This document shows, piece after piece, positions 57,157-64,000 of a stretch of 64,000 nucleotides of DNA (positions are counted from its first letter, which is position 1; each line of letters opens with the position of its first letter). The stretch is from Endocalyx cinctus. Its lineage: Eukaryota > Ascomycota > Sordariomycetes > Amphisphaeriales > Apiosporaceae. The notes below the pieces were generated by a model. It had not been told where the DNA came from. It did no database searches and saw nothing but the letters and a program-made list of their open reading frames with translations. The DNA is taken from the NCBI GenBank assembly GCA_001600455.1, contig BCKC01000002.1:4230171-4294170 (forward strand), read 5' to 3'. The position numbers and the translations under genes were made by a program.

Positions 57157-59221
57157 ATGGTCGCCATCACAGCAATCCCTCCGAGGCCCTGGCTGGTTCA
57201 AAAGTACGGTGGTACCAGTCTTGGAAAATTGTTGAGTACCATCTGCAGCGGTATCATCCCACGGTATCGCGAAGATCACGACCTCATCGTCGTGTGTTCG
57301 GCCCTTTCTGGCACGCAGAAATCGACAGGCACGACTAGTTTACTCCTAGAATGCATCACATACGCTGAGCTAGGGCCTGGGTCCCAACAAAAGCTCTTGG
57401 TAGATCAGTTGGATTTGATCAAGAATAACCACTTAAGCACTTTACGTTCCTTTTGGAAGGTTTATGGGAGTCGTGCCCCCGCGCAGATTTACGAAGAGAC
57501 CGTATCACGTATCGAGACAGAATGCGAAAGTCTGAAGCAATTTCTCCTCGCGGCCCAGGTGAGTGATATCTATCTCGAGCCTGTATAGGATGAGATATCT
57601 GACTGGGAAATGATTCTAAGGTGGTCGGTGAATTATCACCACGCTCGAAAGATCGGGTCATATCTCTCGGGGAGAAATTAGCATGCATAATAGTTTCGGC
57701 ATGCTTGACAAGTTTGGTGAGTAGCTAGTTGTGTACCGACACATGAACGGTAGCCATTGATGGAGAGACTAACTAGAACGAAGGGTACACCAGCGAAGCC
57801 TATGTTCCTCGATAATATAGTGGCGTCCGCTTTTGGAAATTCGGTACACGATCAGGTATCTGCGTTAGAGAGGTTAGGATCCAAGTTCTACCATGTACTC
57901 TCGGAAGAAATAGCTTGCCAAGTTCAAGCGTGTGGAAACGCAATTCCTGTTGTTACCGGTAAGACACATAATTAAAGGCAATTTTAGATCACGAGAACCA
58001 GACAAGTCCTAATTTCTTTTGCTAGGATTCTTCGGAATCATGCCCGACTCCTTACTTCAGACCGTAGGCAGGGGTTACTCCGACCTATGCGCAGCCATGT
58101 GCGCGGTAGCCGTGGGCGCCGAGGAGTTGCAAATCTGGAAAGAGGTCGACGGCATATTCACGGCCGATCCGCGAAAAGTGCCGTCGGCGCGGCTGCTGTC
58201 CACGGTCACGGCCGAAGAAGCCACGGAGCTGACCTACTACGGCAGCGAGGTCATCCACCCGCTGACGATGGATCAAATCCAGGACGCGAGCATACCTCTG
58301 CGTCTTAAGAACGTGTTCAAGCCGCTCGCGCACGGCACCATCATCTACCCGTCCGCGAGCCCGTCGAGTCCGAGAAGTCCGAGCTCCGACATCAGCGACG
58401 ATAGTATCGTCGGCGGAGGTAGCGGTAGCGGTGCCGGTGGTAAATCTTCCCCGTTATCGAGTTTCATGCTCGAGAACGGGTATCACGGGGCGCACCAGGA
58501 ACGTAGGAAGCCGACGGCGGTCACGATCAAGGACGACATCATCCTCGTCAACGTCATCTGCAACCGGAACACCAAGTCGCAGGGGTTCCTCGCGCAGGTG
58601 TTTGACCGGCTGGAGAGGAATAAGATCGCGGTCGACCTCGTGGCGACGAGCGAGAGGTACGTCAGCCTGGCGGTGCAGGCGCCTCGCGACCCGAACGCCG
58701 TGCTGAGGCTCAAGGAGGAGCTGGAAAGGTTCGGCCAGGTGGCCGTGTCGCGAGACATGTCCATCGTGACGCTGGTCGGGCACAAGATGCGGAACATGGT
58801 CGGCGTTGCTAGTAAGGAAATTTTGATCGCTCTTCCTTCCCGAGTTGATGCTAACAAGGCGCGATAGACGAAACCCTTTCCGCCTTGGCTTCGGCGAAGA
58901 TCAATACCCACCTGATCAGCCAAGGAGCCAGCGAGATTAGCATATCGTAAGTCAGCTCAACTTCTCACTTTCTTTCTCTTTTTCTTTACCTTTTTTTCAC
59001 ACTAATCAAAACCAAATAAGGCTGGTTGTCAACGCGAGCGATGCCGTTGCGGCGATGAACGCTATCCACCGCGAAGTACTAAAAATCCCAACGCTTAAAG
59101 AACAAGAAGATAGATTCATTCCAGGTAAGCTTTGAATATTTCCATATTCCTCATTTTGGATATATACTACAAATTACAGATAAATTGACGTTCAGAATGT
59201 GCAGGCCCATGGCTATATTGA
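57157..59221 (+). CDS. HOM3: Aspartate kinase with C-terminal ACT domains; reading-frame anomaly in exon 3
   Basis: First enzyme of the aspartate family, phosphorylating L-aspartate. Exons: 57157-57558, 57621-57716, then either 57754-57958 or 57777-57958, 58026-58811, 58868-58946, 59021-59124 and 59205-59221; 562 residues with the first choice. Visible: VQKYGGTSLGK, VVCSALSGTQKSTGTTSLL, VISLGEKLAC, GRGYSDLCAAM, ELQIWKEVDGIFTADPRKV, LTYYGSEVIHPLTMDQ, RLKNVFKP, and ACT-domain INTHLISQGASEISIS. A Ser/Gly-rich loop of about 40 residues is inserted before the ACT part. The acceptor at 57776 gives family-like NEGYTSEAYVP but then TAA. The acceptor at 57753 keeps the frame open but implies a 37-nt intron. 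Confidence 0.88.
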
Positions 59222-59665
59222 GAAAGAGATAAATTTAGAAGATCGATACCCCCTTTAATTGTAAATATTCAATCTCAGAAATTTCACATGATAATACATA
59301 CGAACAAGAAATTTCTCTCCGCACACTGTGTTTTAACAGCTAAGAACGCTTGGCGATCCACTGAAAAATGTAAGCCTCGGCAGCAGCCGTTAGCGTAGTT
59401 TACCCCATCATTCTAGAGCCCCAGCAGCACGTAATAGTGAGATGGGATTAGTGATCAGAAGCTCAACTACCTCAGTCCCGAGGAGATAATTCTGAAGGAT
59501 CACTCACGACTCATTAGAATGGACTAAATATGGTGAACCTATACATACGTTGTGAATCTCATTCTCCCTGGCCCACACTCACTACTTGATCGCATGTTTT
59601 CTAAGATCAGTTAAACATCCAATCCCTAATCTCATCAAAAGGGGGAGCAAGAGGAAGATACAACC
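59222..59665. other. Spacer between aspartate kinase and SDR genes
   Basis: 444 bases, AT-rich; terminator plus promoter. Nothing else seen. Confidence 0.4.
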
Positions 59666-60925
59666 ATGGAAGCGAGCGCTCAGAAGAAACCAAGCAGAGT
59701 AGCGCTCATTGTGGGCGCCTCAAGAGGCATCGGCCGACAGATTGCCGTCGACCTGGCCCTAGCGGAGGATGGATACGCCGGTAAGTTGCGTATATGGAAG
59801 TAAGAGAAGGAAAAAAAAATTGTGACTTCTTCGTATTAAGAACTATGAAAAAAATGGATAGTTGTCGTAGCGGCAAAGTCGACGAGCGACGCTTACGCCG
59901 CCGATAAACCGTTTCCCCCAGATCCCAACTCACCGCTCTCGACCATCAACACGGTCGAGCGCGAGATATGCGAAGCCGGAGGCGAGGCGACGGCCATCTC
60001 CGTGAATGTCAGGAGCTTTGATAGCGTACAGGCGATGGTAGATAAAACGATTGAGGTTAGTTCTTTCTTTCTTTCTGTCCTTGTTCAATAAACTGAACAC
60101 GAGGAAACCCTAGAAATACGGCCGCCTCGATGCCCTGATCTACAATTCAGGCGCTATATGGTGGGCTTCGGTAGAAGACACGCCGATGAAGCGGTTTCAG
60201 TTGCTGCAGCAGGTCAACCCGGAAGGGATGTACGGGACGATCCAGGCGACACTACCGCATCTGAAAAAGACGCGCGGTCGCGTCGTCGTCGTCAGCCCTC
60301 CCATCTACAGCCGGTTCTTCCGGGGGAAGACGGCCTACGCCGTCGGCAAGGTCGGCATGAGCGTCTTGACGAAAGGGCTCGCGATGGATTTTCAGAGGCA
60401 GGGATTAGAGAAAGAAGGGATGGCTATCTCGAGTCTTTGGCCAGCGGTTGTGAGTGTTTTATTTCTTACCACTCCGTCATCAATTAAAATTTCCCAAATA
60501 CCATATGACCTCCTTTCTTAAAACTTGACTCACGGGGAGAAAAAAAAAACACAACACAGGCTATAGAATCAGCAGCGACCCGCGACCTAACCACTCGCGA
60601 TCCCTCCGCGAAAAGGGACCTGCGCAAAGCAACCGTCTTCTCGGCCGCCGTGCTAGGCATGCTGAGGGCGGCGGCGCCGACCGTCAACGGCCGGCTCGAG
60701 CTCGACGAGGATTACCTGCGGTCGGACTGCGGCGTGACGGATTTTTCGCCTTTCAACCTCGTCTCGGACGACGACGATCCGAACCATGTCCCGCGCCGGA
60801 TCATGCCCGCCCGTCTGCCGGACCTGACCGTGGACGAGCAGGACGACGAGGGGGCTAGGATGGATAGTGCGGAGTTGAGGAGGAAAGAGGAGGAGAATAA
60901 GAAAAAGGGGGTGGCAAAATTATGA
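59666..60925 (+). CDS. Short-chain dehydrogenase/reductase (HSDL2-like)
   Basis: Exons: 59666-59780, 59862-60055, 60114-60449 and 60560-60925; 336 residues, all phases closing. The coenzyme motif is VGASRGIGRQIA, followed by VVAAKST and an insert typical of HSDL2-type SDRs (the PFPPDPNSPLSTINTVEREI stretch). The NAG-equivalent is YNSGAIWW, the catalytic Ser lies in RVVVVSPP and the YxxxK in AYAVGKVGM. AISSLWPAV then marks the usual proline turn. The C-terminal segment includes YLRSDCGVTDFSPFNLVSDD and ends in a charged Lys/Glu-rich tail. Human HSDL2 is peroxisomal; no clear PTS1 is seen here (ends VAKL). It lies 444 bases downstream of aspartate kinase on the same strand. Confidence 0.88.
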
Positions 60926-63100
60926 AAGTTGGCGTGGCTAATATGGAACAATTGAAAAAAAAAGTTCGCCGCTGTGTATCATATGAATCAACATGTAGAA
61001 GTAAAAAGAAATACTTACGGTAGATCCCCGGTTAGGTTGTTCCTAGCGGTAGAATAACCTAAAAATTAATAGACTTCTGACAAGCCTTTTTTACGGGCAC
61101 TGTAGCCGACGAAGAGTGTCTAGCGAGGAAATGTCGCGCGCGGGCGGCCTAGTAAGTTCGTCAGACCTGCCGTTGATCATCAGTAAGGGCTAGAGGAGAT
61201 ACATATCAATAAAACGAAGAACTCTTTTCATTAGACTCTTCCCCCATCGCAAACAGCCGTCTTAATAAACCTCATGACAACTGCGCGATAACCAGCTAAA
61301 CTGACGAGGTGGCGTAGGTCAGGAGAAGGCGGCCATTGTCAACGGCTTAGCTCGGCAGCTTGGCTCACATATATATGTACAAAAACGAGACTTTCGGTAA
61401 TTAAACAACATCAAAATCGGCTGCTCCCGTTGGATAGTATTAGGACAGGTAATTTCCGATGCATGCACGGGGTGGCGTTTGTTGCTTTTTTCTTCCCCCC
61501 CATGAAACCAAGCGAGGGAAAAGGGAGGTTAGCTGGCGGGCTGAAAGGAGTCTCCTTGATAGGCGGGAAAGTTCCATGCATCTCCATAGTATATACTACT
61601 TAACCTAGAAAAAGTGGCGTTTAAGATTTTCATGGCTGCTTTTTTTTCTTTCTTATATGCAAGACCTGATTACTTTAATATTGCTTCTTTCGATGACGAG
61701 GGACACGCCCTATTACTAACTAGTATAGAGACGGCGCGGTCGGCTTCATTTCACCCCCCCCCCCCCCCCCCCCCTTGATTAGTGTGTTAAGTCTAATCCG
61801 CGCGGCGTCGAGCTATCGTTCGGTTACTCCCGTATTATTTGGACGCCCGTCTATCAACGAAACACACGTAGTAGACTAGGTAGTAATAGGATGGCCCGTC
61901 TTACTCTGGGGATTTACATACCAAACTGAACTCTTTTTTTTTTCGAGACCATGCGGCCCATGCTGTCACCATGATGATGGTCAGACAAATTCATCCCATT
62001 CCCCGGATCCGGGTACAGTAGCAAGTTTCATCGACGTAGTAGCGAGTCTAGGTACTCGTTTTAGATATTTCTTTTCGAATTTGACGTCTGCATCATTTGG
62101 TCAATAAATAAATATAAAAATACCGTACCTTAGTGCTGATGTCTAGGAAATCAGGTACGGATCAATGAAGCAAAGAAGGTTTCAACTAAATCTCGGGGTT
62201 ATTTTATTCAGCATAGATTATATGTAAATAGATTAACACGTCCAAATTAAGTAGAATGTAGATAAGAAATAAACAAATGGAAGGCTAGTTCGAGTTCTAG
62301 GCGTATGCAATCAAAGTATACTAGAGTGAGTGACGAGCAGGATCTATCACACATGCGACGGACAGACTACGACGAGAGCCGCATGACCCACGTAATTAAG
62401 AGCAAGACAGAAAAAAACAAACACTAATTATTATCACGAAATAGCGGTGTGAAGAGACGACGAGTATGGAACAACAGAAAGTTTATTATTACTGGCTATG
62501 GGCTTCCGAGATACGCAGGTTTCTATCCTATAAGAAACCAATCTCGGAAGAGAACACAAATAATTACCCCAATTCGCCGAACAAACCATTCACTCCGTTG
62601 CCATTAATTTGTTTAAGGTTATCCCTCAATCAATCCGGGTCTCCTATGCAACTCCCACCCATGCATGAAGAAAACCTCAACAGTACTCCCTGTGATAGTG
62701 GTACACAAACGGAGAAAAAGTCTACCCTGTTTTTTTTTTGTTTCTTTTAATGAACCCATGTATCGAACAACACAAAAGGTAAAAAAAGAAGAAGAAAAAA
62801 AAGAAATGTACCAAGTTCCTTGCTTCCTTAATTATACCCACGTCCTCCATCCATCAAGGAATTAGTCATTACCTTCCCAGATCTCCTCAGTCGTAGATGT
62901 AAGAAAAAAAGACAAGTAGTTGGCGTCCCGTTGTCAAACCTTTCGAAGATGATTCGTAATTTAGATGAGCATTGGATGAACACCTGAAAAGCGTGTTGAA
63001 TTGATCGACAAAGAGGACTTAAGGGGAAACCAGGCCTCGTCGTTCCTTCCTATTACAAGCATCCTTTTTCATTTTTGCTCCTACTCAAATAACGATCTTC
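60926..63100. other. Gene-poor region with a 21-nt poly-C run
   Basis: 2.2 kb. Poly-C occupies 61754-61774. A 94-codon frame at 62466-62750 ends in poly-Phe from a T-run and has no family resemblance. No gene supported. Confidence 0.45.
61754..61774. repeat. Poly-C homopolymer, 21 nt
   Basis: An uninterrupted run of 21 C, unusual in an AT-rich spacer. Confidence 0.9.
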
Positions 63101-63875
63101 TTAAAAGTTGTTGACCAGCGCGACCAAAGCCGCACCTCCGAAGAGAGCACCCATACCGACGGCGGCGTTGGTAGGAGCGGCGAAAGCGGAGGAGGGGACG
63201 GTCCCGGTAGGAAGAGTCGCCGTAGTGGGGAGGCTGATGGTGGTGGGGATGGAAGTGGGAACGGAGATCTCCGGGGTGGTGGCGGATTCGGCACCAGGGG
63301 TGGTCTCGGTAGCAGCCGGGGTAGTGACGGCCGGGGTGGTGCCACCGTAGGTGCCGGGAACGGAGACGGTCTCGGTCTCGGAACCGACGGTAGGGACGTC
63401 AGGGATAGTGGTGTCAGAGGTGGCGGTCACGAGAGTGGGAGTCTCGGTAGGGACGCTCTCGCCAGCGGGGGTGGTCTCAGCGACGGTGGTACCGGGCAGG
63501 GTAGGAACGCTGATGGTGACGGTGACGGGGTTGCAGGTGCACACCTCCTGCTTCTTCTCCAGCTGGACGGAAGCCTGTAATGGAAAATATTAGTCTAGGT
63601 CATTTTCAAGTAGATAAGATTTAATAATAATTAGGTGATAAATAAATATGATAATATCGAGGGTAGCCCAAAATAAATAAACAAACAAACAAATCCAAAA
63701 GTGGCGAAACTTTTTAGGAAGTCGCAGGTAGGATAAACAGTTGCGATAGAGGCATGTGAAAATGAAGAGGGGAAACGAAAAGAGAAAAAATAATGGGAAA
63801 AATATCTTCTAAGGAATTACTTACCATGCCGACAGCGGCGAAGGCGAGGACAATAAGAGTCTTGAAGAACTGCAT
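63101..63875 (-). CDS. Ser/Thr/Pro-rich GPI-anchored cell-wall protein
   Basis: Exons on the minus strand: 63825-63875 and 63101-63574, with a 250-nt intron that splits the gene just after the signal peptide; 174 residues. The signal peptide is MQFFKTLIVLAFAAVGMAS. The mature protein begins LEKKQEVCTCNPVTVTISVP and then consists of Thr/Pro/Val/Glu-rich repeats (TTPAVTTPAATETTPG and similar), likely heavily O-mannosylated. The end has a GPI pattern: small residues in FAAPTNAAVGMG, then a hydrophobic GALFGGAALVALV. The function is probably structural in the wall. The only cysteines after the signal are the CTC pair. Confidence 0.82.
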
Positions 63876-64000
63876 GTTGACGATTTGTTCTTGAGAAGTC
63901 TTATTCGTGATGTATCAAAGATATTGAGAGAGAACGACGCTGAAGTGATTAGGTCAGTAGAAGTAAGCAGGTATTCGTTTATTATTTGTTATTTTGTTCG

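Noticed and set aside
62466..62750. 94-codon frame
   Set aside because: Ends in a poly-T-encoded Phe run, low complexity, no recognisable protein.

Overview
The window is nuclear DNA of a filamentous ascomycete, most like a Sordariomycete. Protein-coding genes carry 1-7 short GT..AG introns (mostly 55-115 nt) and are separated by long AT-rich intergenic stretches. The gene set is fungal: Utp10, a fused TMP synthase/thiazole kinase, a 5-aminolevulinate synthase with heme regulatory motifs, a CorA-like protein of the filamentous-fungal type and a DDR48-like protein. Four N bases beside a poly-A run mark it as draft assembly. I found no rRNA, tRNA, CRISPR array or intact transposon.

Layout. 0-17 kb is mostly housekeeping: UTP10 (partial, minus), an IAH1-type SGNH esterase, a conserved filamentous-fungal protein of unknown function, THI6, an isochorismatase-family hydrolase, a secreted GH30 glycosidase (minus) and 5-aminolevulinate synthase (minus). 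17-26 kb is sparse and looks accessory: a protein with a helical domain like the N-termini of fungal STAND/NLR proteins and a proline-rich tail, an SDR that seems to have lost its catalytic-serine segment behind a tandem promoter repeat, gene debris and the N bases. 26-45 kb returns to core genes: a lysophosphatidate acyltransferase, a DDR48-like repeat protein, an LMBR1-type membrane protein (minus), an L-type lectin, the PKA catalytic subunit and a CorA-like membrane protein.

The most interesting part is 45-61 kb. Within about 15 kb lie an O-acetylhomoserine sulfhydrylase-type PLP enzyme, a homoserine O-acetyltransferase and an aspartate kinase, together with a nitrilase, a kappa-class GST/DsbA-like isomerase, an SDR and a small predicted secreted protein. 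Aspartate kinase, homoserine acetyltransferase and an OAH-sulfhydrylase-like enzyme are the three amino-acid-supply genes of the fusaric acid cluster (FUB3/FUB5/FUB7). These methionine-pathway genes are not normally neighbours. I infer a dedicated aspartate-to-O-acetylhomoserine supply module feeding a gamma-substitution reaction, possibly the edge of an undescribed biosynthetic cluster. No PKS, NRPS, transporter or transcription factor is visible in the window. The aspartate kinase has a reading-frame problem that is either a frameshift or an unusual 37-nt intron.

Exon boundaries come from reading splice consensus, phase and protein similarity recalled from the families; none was checked by alignment or RNA data.
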